A stretch of DNA of 64,000 bases from Zoroaster sp. YZ-2022 (Eukaryota > Echinodermata > Asteroidea > Forcipulatida > Zoroasteridae): contig CM055823.1 of NCBI GenBank assembly GCA_029582265.1, positions 23,385,290-23,449,289 on the forward strand. Direction: 5' to 3'. Each line of letters starts with the position of its first letter. Position 1 is the first letter of the stretch. Both the position numbers and the translations under genes were made by a program. The notes under the pieces are model-generated. The model was not told where the DNA came from. It searched no databases and saw only the letters and a program-made list of their open reading frames with translations. Below are positions 36,701 through 48,127 of the stretch, piece by piece.

Positions 36701-39230
36701 TCACAGCTATCATACAAATACCATCAAAGGCAGTGTACAGTAACCAACCTGTGGAATAATAAGACCAGAGAAATCACATCTATCATACAAATACCATCAA
36801 AGGCAGTGTACAATAACCGACCTGTGGAATAATAAGACCAGAGAAATCACATCTATCATACAAATACCATCAAAGGCAGTGTACAGTAACCGACATGTGG
36901 AATAATAAGACCAGAGAAATCACATCTATCATACAAATACCATCAAAGGCAGTGTACAGTAACCGACCTGTGGAATAATAAGACCAGAGAAATCACATCT
37001 ATCATACAAATACCATCAAAGGCAGTGTACAGTAACCAACCTGTGGAATAATAAGACCAGATAAATCGCAGCTATCATACAAATACCATCAAAGGCAGTG
37101 TACAGTAACCAACCTGTGGAATAATAAGACCAGAGAAATCACATCTATCATACAAATACCATCAAAGGCAGTGTACAGTAACCAACCTGTGCAATAATAA
37201 GACCAGAGAAATCACATCTATCATACAAATACCATCAAAGGCAGTGTACAGTAACCAACCTGTGGAATAATAAGACCAGAGAAATCACAGCTATCATACA
37301 AATACCATCAAAGGCAGTGTACAGTAACCAACCTGTGGAATAATAAGACCAGAGAAATCACATCTATCATACAAATACCATCGAAGGCAGTGTACAATAA
37401 CCGACCTGTGGAATAATAAGACCAGAGAAATCACATCTATCATACAAATACCATCAAAGGCAGTGTACAGTAACCGACCTGTGGAATAATAAGACCAGAT
37501 AAATCGCAGCTATCATACAAATACCATCAAAGGCAGTGTACAGTAACCAACCTGTGGAATAATAAGACCAGAGAAATCACATCTATCATACAAATACCAT
37601 CAAAGGCAGTGTACAGTAACCAACCTGTGGAATAATAAGACCAGAGAAATCACATCTATCATACAAATACCATCAAAGGCAGTGTACAGTAACCAACCTG
37701 TGGAATAATAAGACCAGAGAAATCACAGCTATCATACAAATACCATCAAAGGCAGTGTACAGTAACCAACCTGTGGAATAATAAGACCAGAGAAATCACA
37801 TCTATCATACAAATACCATCAAAGGCAGTGTACAATAACCGACCTGTGGAATAATAAGACCAGAGAAATCACATCTATCATACAAATACCATCAAAGGCA
37901 GTGTACAGTAACCGACCTGTGGAATAATAAGACCAGAGAAATCACATCTATCATACAAATACCATCAAAGGCAGTGTACAGTAACCAACCTGTGGAATAA
38001 TAAGACCAGATAAATCGCAGCTATCATACAAATACCATCAAAGGCAGTGTACAGTAACCAACCTGTGGAATAATAAGACCAGAGAAATCACATCTATCAT
38101 ACAAATACCATCAAAGGCAGTGTACAGTAACCAACCTGTGGAATAATAAGACCAGAGAAATCACATCTATCATACAAATACCATCAAAGGCAGTGTACAG
38201 TAACCAACCTGTGGAATAATAAGACCAGATAAATCACATCTATCATACAAATACCATCAAAGGCAGTGTACAGTAACCAACCTGTGGAATAATAAGACCA
38301 GAGAAATCACATCTATCATACAAATACCATCAAAGGCAGTGTACAGTAACCAACCTGTGGAATAATAAGACCAGAGAAATCACATCTATCATACAAATAC
38401 CATCAAAGGCAGTGTACAGTAACCAACCTGTGGAATAATAAGACCAGAGAAATCACATCTATCATACAAATACCATCAAAGGCAGTGTACAGTAACCAAC
38501 CTGTGGAATAATAAGACCAGAGAAATCACATCTATCATACAAATACCATCAAAGGCAGTGTACAGTAACTGACCTGTGGAATAATAAGACCAGAGAAATC
38601 ACATCTATCATACAAATACCATCAAAGGCAGTGTACAGTAACCGACCTGTGGAATAATAAGACCAGAGAAATCACATCTATCATACAAATACCATCAAAG
38701 GCAGTGTACAGTAACCGACCTGTGGAATAATAAGACCAGAGAAATCACATCTATCATACAAATACCATCAAAGGCAGTGTACAGTAACCGACCTGTGGAA
38801 TAATAAGACCAGAGAAATCACATCTATCATACAAATACCATCAAAGGCAGTGTACAGTAACCGACCTGTGGAATAATAAGACCAGAGAAATCACATCTAT
38901 CATACAAATACCATCAAAGGCAGTGTACAGTAACCAACCTGTGGAATAATAAGACCAGAGAAATCACATCTATCATACAAATACCATCAAAGGCAGTGTA
39001 CAGTAACCGACCTGTGGAATAATAAGACCAGAGAAATCACATCTATCATACAAATACCATCAAAGGCAGTGTACAGTAACCAACCTGTGCAATAATAAGA
39101 CCAGAGAAATCACAGCTATCATATAAATACCATCAAAGGCAGTGTACAGTAACCAACCTGTGGAATAATAAGACCAGAGAAATCACAGCTGTCATACAAA
39201 TACCATCAAAGGCAGTGTACAGTAACCAAT
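33766..39230. repeat. 73-bp satellite, about 75 copies
   Basis: The monomer contains AATAATAAGACCAGAGAAATC, CATACAAATACCATCAAAGG and CAGTGTACAGTAACCAACC, with a period of 73 bp (for example 33837 to 33910). Variants include AGATAAATCGCAGC, ACAATAACCGACC, CGACATGTGG and CAACCTGTGC. The same run of variants seen at about 34795-35400 recurs at about 36690-37290, an offset near 26 monomers, indicating block duplication. Both strands are closed by stops in each monomer, so it is not coding. No relation to a transposon in the window was found. Confidence 0.95.
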
Positions 39231-39384
39231 CTCAAATATCTCTCCTCTTATGAAGACTCAATTATCAAATATTTAGACAAACATTAAGTTGGAGAAAACC
39301 AATCAAAACCTTTTAGAGATGTTTCACCTGTGGTTTTGGATATTTTCACAGAAATCATATTTTTCATCGGAACATTGTTATTTT

Positions 39385-39620
39385 AAATGATTTAATTTTG
39401 CCCAATAGCGAAATGTGTATAGCACTGCATACTTGGTGCTTTCCGAGTGTCTGTGAAAAAACTACACAGGCTACTTGGGTGGGATTCGAAACTATCAACT
39501 TATAAATATTGCAGAACTCGTTGTTATAATTATAGGATTCTAGCCAGCCACTCGTCATCAAGCAAGCTCGGTGGTCGAGAGGTTAAGACATCTGCATTCT
39601 GATTTGTTGATATTCATGCT
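39385..39620. mobile_element. Rearranged tRNA-derived SINE relic, head-to-head
   Basis: 39400-39490 matches the 3' part of the SINE at 49765-49922 in the same (minus) orientation (GTGTATAGCACTGCATRCT, CCGAGTGTCTGTGAAAAAAC, GGGATTCGAA). From about 39500 the match flips: AGGATTCTAGCCAGCCA, then CAAGCTCGGTGGTCGAGAGG, is the 5' head of the same family in plus orientation. The locus is a foldback of two partial copies. Confidence 0.6.
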
Positions 39621-40250
39621 AAAATGTGGAGATGGATCACCCATCGATGGTGATATGTACAATTGTTATGATAAAAATTAAGGCCCTATGTTATACAGCC
39701 CTTAATTCTTATCAGGGCTATGCTTAATCAACACTGCAGTGCAGGCCTTTAATTTCATTCTTACGTCTACATCTTAAAGAAAATCAAATTGTTTATGACA
39801 ATATTTCAATGGCCACTTAGTCAAGGGCAATTAAATAAATTGCCTCTGAGTATTTAGGGTTGCAGTGGCTGGCCTGAATCAACTAATGTGGTCCCTTTCA
39901 AGTAAACCACGATTAAAAGTAGATAAATAAATTTGAAATGGCAGAGACAGGCATTGGTAAATAAACTAACAAGTTACTTATATCTATCTTTTCATTGGAA
40001 TAGCAATTGCACTGATATATGGATCAAAGCAGGATTTTACAAAAAGCAGAAGAGAGTGAGAATTTCTCTCAGAGCAAACATAAGCAAACTTAATACCTTG
40101 GTGTCATTGTTGAGGCAGAACATCATCGTAAGACAGTCAGCTACTACATCAAGTTGCTCCTCAGAGAAGGACCCCCTCTTCAAGTCAAAACCTAATCCCA
40201 CTGTAATAACAGATTTGTAAATGTTTGTATACTAGAACTATATGTTAGCC

Positions 40251-40358
40251 AGCTACTTCTATTCCATTAGAGTGGTCAAACCATGCAATAAGTTGCCAGA
40301 AACATTGGCTACCTTTAAGAAAAAACTGAGAGTCCTTCCCATAGGTGTACAGGACTAA
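40251..40358 (+). pseudogene. 3' end of a CR1/L2-like LINE ORF
   Basis: The frame SYFYSIRVVKPCNKLPETLA followed by TFKKKLRVL and a stop is the standard C-terminal ending of CR1/L2-type ORF2 (FxxRVVxxWNxLPxxxxxxxxxxxFKxxLDxxL). The rest of the element is gone or decayed; 40094-40200 (YLGVIVEAEHHRKTVSYYIK) may be part of it. Confidence 0.55.
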
Positions 40359-41980
40359 ACAACAAATTGTCCAAGTAATAAGTATCATGTTTTAACAGTG
40401 ACTTAACACTGATGAGTAAACATTTAGTGTTAATGGACCACAGGTCTGTACATAAAATATTCTTTCATTCATCATGCTGACAGAATTGTATTTCCTTTTT
40501 ATCTTGAACTTTCACCTCATGGGGTCAAATTTAAAAAGCCTTCTTGGATGTACCAAGACTAAGCCACCAATCAAGTATGAAGATTATCCATGAAGTATTT
40601 CTAAAGTGTGACAGGCGGATGGACACATGCACAAAGAACAAGTACGCTCCTCTTTGCTTTGACTTTAGCATACAAATAAATACAAGTGTTTAGAATTTTA
40701 AAAAAATAATTTGAAAAAAAGGATGTTGACCTTACGTGCAAGAGTAGAGATTTAAACAATAAATCAAAAGTCAACCACAAAAGGTTTCCCCAGTTTTAGC
40801 AATGTGAAGACCACTCTCGCATTTAAATTGTACCACTATCCAAGCATCTAAACCAATACTTACCTCTTGAATCTTTCCCCTATAAATGTCGTTGACATCT
40901 CTCAAAGACAAGTTTAGAAAACATGAGGAAACCATCCCCATGTACATAATTTGTTTTATTTTCTTTTGCTTGCGCCTATGTGATACATGTCCTCTAAAGC
41001 ATGTGTCAACATATCCTGGCCCTTAATGACCAAATGCTACTTGCTACTAAAATACAACTTGTATCCACACAAGTTGTACTAAATTTCAAAGACAACTTTT
41101 TACACATAAATGAATTTCTTGTTTGTCTTCATTGATGAAAATGCATCAATTCTAACAAATAACAAATGCAACCAGAAGCATTTGTGCGCATGTCTTAGAT
41201 CCGAGTAGTCATGTGATGATATGATTATGAAAATTGCTCACCTTCCCTTGAAGAATATTCTTCAAAATAGTCTGTGTCCAAGTATCAATTATCTGTTAGC
41301 ATATCCTGGTCTATTTTTGCAATGCTGCAGTTGACAAAATAAACAATATATACAATGTTTTGTAAATAATCAGAAATAATACAAGCGAACTACAAAACAA
41401 AAATTAAGAAACCAACAAACGTAAGGCCATCCTACCAAATATTTATTAATGATTTTTAAAACAGGACTTAAATTTGTTGTTTAAGAACGTTTTTGTCTAA
41501 AAGATGCTGAAACACCGTCTAAAAACAAACGCCTTTTAATTATACCACTTTTCCTCAACATTATACATTCCTATTTTGTTAAAACAATTCCTTTTATCAC
41601 CTTTAGGATAAAAGGTCTTATGCTCAGCGTAAACTTACATTGTCTAGTATCCCATGCTGGGGCTTTCATCTACGATTGCGGGTTATTGCACTTTATGCAA
41701 AATGCTTGTCATCAGTTTTGTGGTATTGCGCCCTCACTAGTGGGAAGTTGCATCACTTGTCTTTTATTTTGGCCCCTGGTAGTTGGCTGTATGCCAAAAC
41801 AATCGGCTGACCCTGGGCTACTTGTTTACTGGTTGGTAAGCAGGTGGTGCTGGTATGCAAATTCTTTTCAGGCTTAACCAATTAAATTGCATCTAAGCGT
41901 CAGTAAACTTTAGGTTAGGCGGGCTTAAAAGATTTATCTTCCACTTTGTCACAGTCACTGGATCAATGAAGATGCTAGAA

Positions 41981-42368
41981 AATTTTGGTTTAAATACAAT
42001 TGACTAACATTATATTGACTATCAACATTATCCAGTCTCGGTTCTTCTGCAGCTGTATAAATCGCTTTGGCTTGTGGACTATCAATTAATAAGACGTCGC
42101 TTCAGTTGTTTATTTCGCCAGCTGACGATTTTGATATTTTGCGGGTATTTTCGAACATAGGCCTACGTGTTCCAGACGCAAGCAGGCGTTCTCGACGATT
42201 TGTATCCGGTACATTATCGTGGGAATTTGTGCAAGGACAAATCGCCAAGGACAATATTATTTTCCTTTTCAATTTGAAGGATAATTCATTTTGGACTCGG
42301 GTTCTCCAGCTGCAATTTTGGTTTAAATACAATTGACTAACATTATATTGACTATCAACATTATCCAG
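41981..42368 (+). repeat. 55-bp direct repeat at the Ngaro 5' side
   Basis: AATTTTGGTTTAAATACAAT and the rest of a 55-bp string through TTATCCAG occur identically at 41981-42035 and 42314-42368, 333 bp apart. The copies could be part of the split terminal repeats of a Ngaro element or a duplicated leader. GGTTCTTCTGCAGCT after the first copy also recurs at 42549. Confidence 0.75.
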
Positions 42369-42480
42369 CTGATTTGTTCATCGAGTTTTTCTGTGGATTT
42401 CGCCTAACATCAATCAACAGTCAGTGGAATAACATAACACTACAGTTAGGCCTATAACTTATATTTGATTCGACGCTGTC

Positions 42481-43766
42481 ATGCCCCGTGCCCGTCGCCG
42501 CCCAGCTCGGTTTTTGGCCGACATTGCTGTGGATCGTCCCGAGGTCTCAGGTTCTTCTGCAGCTAGTGGTGTGGCGGCAGCTGCCGGACCGTCGCAGCCG
42601 AAAAAGAGCCGTTCTTCGAAGGAAAGTCCATACGGTCAGCAGCGGTTGCTCGTCGGGAAGTCATGTTGGAAGTGGCGTCTGAGGAGTCGCCTCCCCAACC
42701 AGCTGTCACGGTCGACACGGGCCTACCAGCGCCGAGCGTTCCAACGCCAACAATGCCCGCCATTCCAGCTACAGTAACGGCAACAGCGGGAATGACCGGT
42801 CAGATGGCCACAGTTCGCAACCCAAATCCACTTGCCAGGGTGGGTGAGTACGGTTTGATTGCGGGGTCGGGCAAAGCACGGGTTTAGGGTTTTGCTTCTG
42901 TAGAGCATGTAGAGCCCGGTTTTGATATTTTGGGCCAAGGTTTTCGGCCGCAAAGTCTGACCAGTGTTAATGATGTTGGGACCCCACTTGGTATTAATGT
43001 GTCGCAAGCTCTGCAGGAGAAAATATGGCAGAGCACTTACATTGATATTTCGCTATTGTACACCGGGAGTGCGGGATCAGTCCTTGCTAAGGCGGGTGAT
43101 TCTAGTACTGCTAACTTGTCCTTGACAATTGTTGAGGGTAATTTAGTTGTCCGTAAACCTGAGGCAGCACGTACAAAATTAGAAACATTTGGTGCATGGC
43201 AGTCAGCGTTCCACACGTTCATGACCATTTTTCTTGCAAAACACCCACATCGCTCCGCAGAGCTTCTGAAATATTGTGAGGTTATACGTATGGCCTCAAT
43301 TCAATTTCCCGGCCTTAGCTGGAAACGCTATGACGAGCAATTTCGTTTGCGGCAGGAAAAGAATCCCATGCGCTCCTGGGGGAGCATTGATATGGAGCTT
43401 TGGCTCACTGTTGCGGCTGTTGGGGTTACCGGTACCCCACAGGTTTCACTAACACAGCCACAGAAGTTTTATTCTGCATTTTCACCACAACCCCCCTATG
43501 TTAAGGCAAAGGCTGGTTTGTGTTTTGCTTTTAATGGTGCACAGGGGTGTAATTTTCGGGTGTGTAAGTTTGCGCATGCTTGCGCAAAATGTCAGCGCCC
43601 TGGCCATGGTGCGGCCCGGTGTAGAGTAGGGGCATCAGGGTTTGTTCGCGGGGCTCCTGTTTCGTCCACTGTACCTTATGCTGGGCAAGCGCGTCGGCAG
43701 AAATCTCTGCCTGTGGCGGCGTCCGTGCCGACCACCTTATTGCTACTTCATCAGTTGGGCGTTTAA
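42481..43766 (+). pseudogene. gag: Gag-like protein of Ngaro copy 1 (broken)
   Basis: The N-terminal frame starts at 42481 (MPRARRRPARFLADIAV, basic then Ala/Ser/Pro-rich). It shifts near 42640-42660 into the frame that carries MLEVASEESPPQP and meets a TAG at 42885-42887. The same frame then continues open to 43766 (278 codons from 42930). The C-terminal part holds a cysteine/histidine cluster, CFAFNGAQGCNFRVC followed by KFAHACAKCQRPGHGAARC, resembling the zinc-finger end of DIRS/Ngaro Gag proteins. It would package element RNA. One frameshift and one nonsense codon make it a pseudogene. The RT frame starts 6 bp after its stop. Confidence 0.7.
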
Positions 43767-43772
43767 GCGGTA

Positions 43773-45389
43773 ATGGCCCGGGGCAAAACGTCAAAAGAAC
43801 GGGGTCTTTTCGCTCTTCCAACACCAATTAATTTTGCAGTTTTAGATTGTTGGCTTGCTAATTACAATTTAAATTTGGATGTTGGAGTTTTGCGTAATGG
43901 TTTTTCCAAAGGTTTTTCTCTGTGTTATACCGGTCCTAGGGTAGCTCGCGACTCGGTGTGTCTCCCCTCTGCGGCGGCGCGGCCTCTGGTTGTTGTAAGG
44001 AAACTTGCAGCGGAAATTGCGTTAGGAAGGATTGCTGGGCCTTTCAGGTCTCGTCCTTTTCCAAACTTACAGTGTTCCCCCATAGGTTTAGTGCCCAAAC
44101 AGGAGCCTAACTCGTTCCGCCTCATTCATCATTTATCGTTTCCAGCCGGTCAATCTATTAATGATTTTATAAGTAGGGATCTTTGTGCTGTACATTATGC
44201 ATCATTTGACAAGGCTGTTGAGTTAACGGTCAAGGCGGGACGGGGTGCCTGGTTAGCCAAGGCAGACATTAAGTCTGCTTTTCGTTTGCTCCCTGTTGCC
44301 CCAGCTGACTATGAATTGTTAGGTTTCACATTTGATGGTATGTTTTATTTTGATAAGTGTCTCCCTATGGGGTGTAGTATTTCCTGTTCCTTGTTTGAGA
44401 AATTTAGCTCATTTTTAGAATTTATTGTTAAGTATTTTACCGGGTCCCCCCTTTTGACGCATTATTTAGACGACTTCCTTTTTATTGGATCGTCTTACGA
44501 GGCTTGCGCAGGTTTGCTCGGTACTTTTAAGTCGGTGTGCGCATCTTTAGGAGTCCCGTTGGCTCAGGAAAAGACGGTCGGTCCGCTCCAATCAATTACA
44601 TTTTTAGGCCTTGAAATAGATTCAACCAATTGTCAAATTCGGGTCCCACAGGACAAGGTTGACAACTTGGTTCATCAGATTCGGGAGGTGTTGGGTAAAC
44701 CTAAGATCTCACTTGTTGGTGTGCAGTCGCTTGTGGGTTCCCTTAACTTCCTCTGCAAAGCAATTCCTCCAGGGCGGGCCTTTCTGCGCCGTCTGATTGC
44801 ATTATCGCAAGTGCTTTCTCGCCCTCATCACTTGGTTCGTATCTCGCGGGGGGCCAGACTTGATTTGCTGGCTTGGCTCGAGTTCCTGTCACATTTTAAC
44901 GGGGTCTCTGTGTTTGCTGACCATGCATGGCAGTCAAATGGTACGCTACAATTGTTCACTGATGCCGCTGCTAGTATCGGGTTTGGGGCATATTTTCACG
45001 GCAAATGGGTGCAAGGTCGGTGGCCAGGTGTTATTTTGCGGCATCCTCCGTCCATAGCATTCTTGGAACTTTATCCGCTCCTTGTTGCATTGCAATGCTG
45101 GGCTCCACTGCTAGCCGGTAAGAAAGTCAGGTTTAATACAGATAATATTGCCGTTGTTCATATCATTAATAAGAAGTCCTCACCATGTAAAGCTATTATG
45201 GTTCTGGTAAGGCAATTTGTTGTGATTTGCCTTAAATATAATATCTCTTTTCGAGCCGTGCATGTTCCTGGCAAATCTAACGAACTTGCTGATGCTTTAT
45301 CACGTTTCCAGATGGGTCGTTTTCGGTTGGCAGCCCCCTGGGCAGATCTAGTCATGACGCCACTCCCTCCTCTTCCTCCGCTTCGGTAG
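43773..45389 (+). CDS. pol: Reverse transcriptase-RNase H of Ngaro copy 1
   Basis: An uninterrupted frame of 538 codons. The fingers/palm region shows SPIGLVPKQEPNSFRLIHHL and KADIKSAFRLLPV (first catalytic Asp), CLPMGCSISCSLFEKF, and the YLDDFLF box with the two catalytic aspartates near residue 230. An RNase H domain follows: LFTDAAASIGFGAYF, AFLELYPLLVALQCW, FNTDNIAVVHIINK and FRAVHVPGKSNELADALSR, with the acidic catalytic residues in place. The domain order and style (ADALSR end, no aspartic protease, no DDE integrase) are those of DIRS-order elements. It copies element RNA into DNA in the nucleus or cytoplasm. The next gene begins 9 bp downstream in another frame. Confidence 0.9.
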   Translation: MARGKTSKERGLFALPTPINFAVLDCWLANYNLNLDVGVLRNGFSKGFSLCYTGPRVARDSVCLPSAAARPLVVVRKLAAEIALGRIAGPFRSRPFPNLQCSPIGLVPKQEPNSFRLIHHLSFPAGQSINDFISRDLCAVHYASFDKAVELTVKAGRGAWLAKADIKSAFRLLPVAPADYELLGFTFDGMFYFDKCLPMGCSISCSLFEKFSSFLEFIVKYFTGSPLLTHYLDDFLFIGSSYEACAGLLGTFKSVCASLGVPLAQEKTVGPLQSITFLGLEIDSTNCQIRVPQDKVDNLVHQIREVLGKPKISLVGVQSLVGSLNFLCKAIPPGRAFLRRLIALSQVLSRPHHLVRISRGARLDLLAWLEFLSHFNGVSVFADHAWQSNGTLQLFTDAAASIGFGAYFHGKWVQGRWPGVILRHPPSIAFLELYPLLVALQCWAPLLAGKKVRFNTDNIAVVHIINKKSSPCKAIMVLVRQFVVICLKYNISFRAVHVPGKSNELADALSRFQMGRFRLAAPWADLVMTPLPPLPPLR

Positions 45390-45397
45390 ATGACGAG

Positions 45398-46318
45398 ATG
45401 GAGCGTTTATTGGCCGCATCCATTGCTCCCAATTCACACAAGGCTTATGCTACAGGATGGAAAGCATTTTGTGAATTTCGTCAGCAACCCCACGAAGTCG
45501 TTGGGCCTTTGGCATCAGCCTCGGAAGTGCGCCGTTTTGTGGCATGGCTTTCCTTGCGTTGCTTTGCCCCATCCACGATTGCAAATTATGTGTCTGGCGT
45601 CAGTTATTTTTATAAACGGCAGGGAATGTCAGACCCGCAAAAGATTTTCTTGTTTCTAAATTGATTGAAGGCTGTCGTCGCGACGGCGGTACTATGGACA
45701 AGCGTGCCGATTTCATTGCCGATGCTGGAGCGTTTACTTAATGCACTGCCTGTGGTTTGTTCATCTAAATTTGAAGCCACTATGTTTAGAGCCGTTTTTA
45801 TGGGTGCCTTTTTTGGTTTTATGCGAGTTGGTGAATTTGCCGTCAGCTCTAAATCTCATGGGCACGAATACGTTTTATCGCACGGGGACTTGGAAGTTTT
45901 CCAGTCCGGTCCGCAATCCCATGTTGTTGATTTAACGTTCAGGCAGTCGAAGAATAATCAACGGGGCCCACCGCAGCGCATTCGGCTAGTGCAGTCTAGT
46001 AACGACTTCCTCTGTCCGGTCCGTGCCTTAATGGCTTTCATCGCCATTCGCCCCCAATGTTTGGGGCCATTTTTCTGTCATTTTGATGGAACCCCGTTAA
46101 CTCGGTACCAGTTTAACTCGGTGTTAAAGAGAACAGTTTCATTGGCAGGCCTTAAAGAGCATCACATACGGGGTCACTCATTTCGTATTGGCGCGGCATC
46201 TTCCGCGTCTGCGCTCGGGCTTTCACAGACTGACATTCGTAGCATGGGACGTTGGCGTTCAAATGCTGTCTTGTCCTACATCCGCCCAGTTCCAACTTGC
46301 AACTTAAACTCGAAGTAA
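45398..46318 (+). pseudogene. Tyrosine recombinase of Ngaro copy 1
   Basis: The N-terminal SAM-like, core-binding part starts at 45398 (MERLLAASIAPNSHKAYATG, then FAPSTIANYVSGVSYFYKR). The frame is displaced between about 45640 and 45710: one shift near GACCCGCAAAAG and a compensating one near AAGCGTGCCG, judged against copy 2, which reads SKLLEGCRRD straight through. The catalytic part then continues in the original frame with Arg I in FFGFMRVGEFAV, HSFRIGAASSAS (H-x-x-R) and the nucleophile Tyr in GRWRSNAVLSYIRP. The enzyme would integrate circular element DNA. It is about 300 residues, normal for the family. Confidence 0.85.
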
Positions 46319-46389
46319 CTTGTCTATGGGGCGGGTTCAATTTTGCAATCTCACACATTGGCTGCCGTGTGTTTTATTTCAGTGTTTTC

Positions 46390-46935
46390 GTGTTCAATTG
46401 GTTTTCAATAGGTGCAATTTGGATCGTTGGTGATTCGTTAGTGCGGAGAGCAGAACGCCCGTTCGGCCTTCCTATTGAAGTGTTTTGGAAAGGCAAAGGT
46501 GGGGCAGGTATTGGCGACTGCCGCGAGCTACTGTTGGACCTCAGCAAACGGGCACCTTCCCCAGCTTTCATAATCATTCACTTGGGTACTAATGACCTAG
46601 TTGGTATAGACGAGTTTGCACTGCGGCAGCAGATTGCCGTGATGCTTCGGGATTGTTGTTGGGCGTATCCGGGCTCAACCATTGTTTGGTCTGATGTGCT
46701 GCCGCGTGTGTTTTACGTCGGCGCCCGTTCTCAACCGGCCATTGAGCGTAAGCGCCGAACAATTAATCGTTGGGCAGCATCTCAGTGCAGGGCGGTGCAA
46801 GTTCCTTGTATTCATCACCCTCAGTTTAAATGGTCGGAGATCAGCCTGTACTTGTATGATGGCGTACATTTGTCTCCATTTGGTAATCAGTTGTTCATTA
46901 GTAATTTGCGTGGGTTTATTGTTTCACGTATGTAG
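46390..46935 (+). CDS. SGNH/GDSL hydrolase domain of Ngaro copy 1
   Basis: The frame is open from 46252, overlapping the end of the recombinase in another frame, and carries the SGNH blocks: IWIVGDSLVRRAERPFG (Ser of GDS), HLGTNDLVGIDEFALRQQ (Asn of GTND), and YDGVHLSPFGNQLF (Asp and His). Lys/Arg-rich RSQPAIERKRRTINRW lies between. SGNH enzymes are esterases or lipases; such an ORF is a known extra of Ngaro elements, with unproven role. There is no good Met near the domain. Instead a TTTTCAATAG acceptor-like site at 46402-46411 precedes it, and copy 2 has one in the same phase, so the protein may be made from a spliced RNA. Confidence 0.82.
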   Translation: MFNWFSIGAIWIVGDSLVRRAERPFGLPIEVFWKGKGGAGIGDCRELLLDLSKRAPSPAFIIIHLGTNDLVGIDEFALRQQIAVMLRDCCWAYPGSTIVWSDVLPRVFYVGARSQPAIERKRRTINRWAASQCRAVQVPCIHHPQFKWSEISLYLYDGVHLSPFGNQLFISNLRGFIVSRM

Positions 46936-47084
46936 TGGTTTTATCCTCAATTTTCTACACTTGTGTTATACTGTATGGCAGGGTTCTATGTTTCAATAAA
47001 ACATTTTATTGATGAATTGGTTTTGTTTCTATTACCATCACTTCATAATTTCAGGATGGGGTTGTGGCTGTCTTTCTCTGTGTG

Positions 47085-47106
47085 GGCGCGCTTTGCGCGG
47101 GTGGCA
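47085..47106 (+). other. Conserved GC hairpin downstream of the hydrolase
   Basis: GGGCGCGCTTTGCGCGGG forms a GCGCG stem with a three-base loop. Copy 2 has GGGGCGCGCTCTTGCGCG at the same place after its hydrolase stop (62475-62495), followed in both by similar text (GTGGCATTTTTTG and TTGGCAGTTTTTTG). It is possibly an RNA processing or packaging signal of the element. Confidence 0.55.
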
Positions 47107-47409
47107 TTTTTTGTAGGGTTCAGACAGCCATTAACCCCATTTTGGTCAGTGGTGATCAACCTGTAATAATTACAGTATTCATGTCATTAAATTTGTTTTG
47201 TTTGGATATGGTTGCCATAGCGCTCGCAAGTTTCATGAGGCTATGATTCCGACTGAATGTTCCATCGGTGGAAGCGCAACTGTATCTTTTGATTATGTTA
47301 TTAAACATGCTTTTGTAATTTTATTATAATTATATACAGACATGGAGGTAAAGTTAACCGGGTGTAGGCCTACACAAGAATGTTTGGTTTTTAGCTGGCA
47401 TATCCAGCA

Positions 47410-47590
47410 ATTTGTAGGGTCTGGTGTACCTGCTGTTGTAAGGGTCTGGTGTACCCGCTGTTATAAGGGGTCTGGTGTACCCGCTTTTATGGGTCTAGTG
47501 TACCCGCTTTTAAGGGTCTGGTGTACCCGCTTTAAGGGTCTGGTGTACCCGCTTTTGGGTCAGGTACCCGCGTTTTGGGTCTGGTAAAAT
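47410..47590 (+). repeat. Minisatellite GGTCTGGTGTACCCGC (~20-27 bp unit)
   Basis: About eight imperfect copies of GGTCTGGTGTACCCGCTTTT, shortening toward the right. It sits just before the 3' terminal block of Ngaro copy 1; copy 2 has an unrelated minisatellite at the corresponding position. Confidence 0.85.
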
Positions 47591-47610
47591 TCGCCGTATT
47601 GTGTTTAGTG

Positions 47611-47690
47611 ACCGGTTTTGCCCAAACAAATGGTATCCGGCACAAAATTAAAACAGTTGTTCTGACTGTGGCATAAATTCATACAACCTG
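47611..47690 (+). repeat. 3' terminal block of Ngaro copy 1
   Basis: ACCGGTTTTGCCC, then GGTATCCGGC, then AAAATTAAAACAGTTGTTCT and CTGTGGC are shared in order with 63331-63450 of copy 2. It is conserved although the intervening minisatellites differ, so it probably contains the terminal repeat or recombinase-recognition region. Confidence 0.55.
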
Positions 47691-48127
47691 CGTCTTTCTT
47701 GTTTTATTGGAGTCTGAGCATAAAGTGTTTTTGGCAATTTTCCTACAGAAAATTATCATCCATGCCGTAACACTTAAGGCAGACCAAACAATTTACATAA
47801 CACTAACCCTGCAAAACTGTCAAAATTGATAAAATTTGATCACCTACAGGCCTTCCAGTGCCTAATATACCAAATATAGATTTGTTTAAAAAGGTAAAAG
47901 TAAAATATAGGTTATTATAGGTTTACTAAATGCCAAAGTTTTTGGTAAATTGCCTACCTTCTGATGAGTACAACAAAGTACATTACCCCATACCCTATAC
48001 ATGTCTGACACTAGTACACAGCTTCTGAGTGTCTTCCTCAACATGTGAAACCCACCATGTACATCTAAAATTGATTGGAAACAAAAACTTTGCTATCAGT
48101 AAATGTAGCATGATGACATTATTGAGT
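47691..48127. other. Noncoding stretch, nothing recognised
   Basis: AT-rich sequence between the Ngaro end and the 57-bp minisatellite. No coding, RNA or mobile feature was seen. Confidence 0.5.

Larger units (their letters stand above)
39231..41980. other. Intergenic stretch with repeat relics
   Basis: Apart from the SINE relic (39385-39620) and LINE tail (40251-40358) listed separately, no gene is supported. Several plus-strand frames of 85-95 codons (39933-40220, 41620-41877) show no domain. The sequence is AT-rich. Confidence 0.5.
41981..47690 (+). mobile_element. Ngaro-like tyrosine-recombinase retrotransposon, copy 1
   Basis: This is a nearly full-length plus-strand element with the order Gag, reverse transcriptase-RNase H, tyrosine recombinase, SGNH hydrolase, followed by a GC hairpin, a minisatellite and a 3' terminal block shared with copy 2. 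Elements of the DIRS/Ngaro order integrate with a tyrosine recombinase instead of a DDE integrase, and Ngaro members are known to carry an SGNH-type hydrolase. The left limit is set at the 55-bp direct repeat (41981-42035 and 42314-42368, identical) and the right limit at the end of similarity to copy 2 (47611-47690). Both limits are estimates. Frame breaks in Gag and the recombinase make it probably inactive. Confidence 0.85.

Noticed and set aside
33766..39230. CRISPR-like regular repeats
   Set aside because: The 73-bp units are head-to-tail without unique spacers, and the DNA is eukaryotic; it is a satellite.
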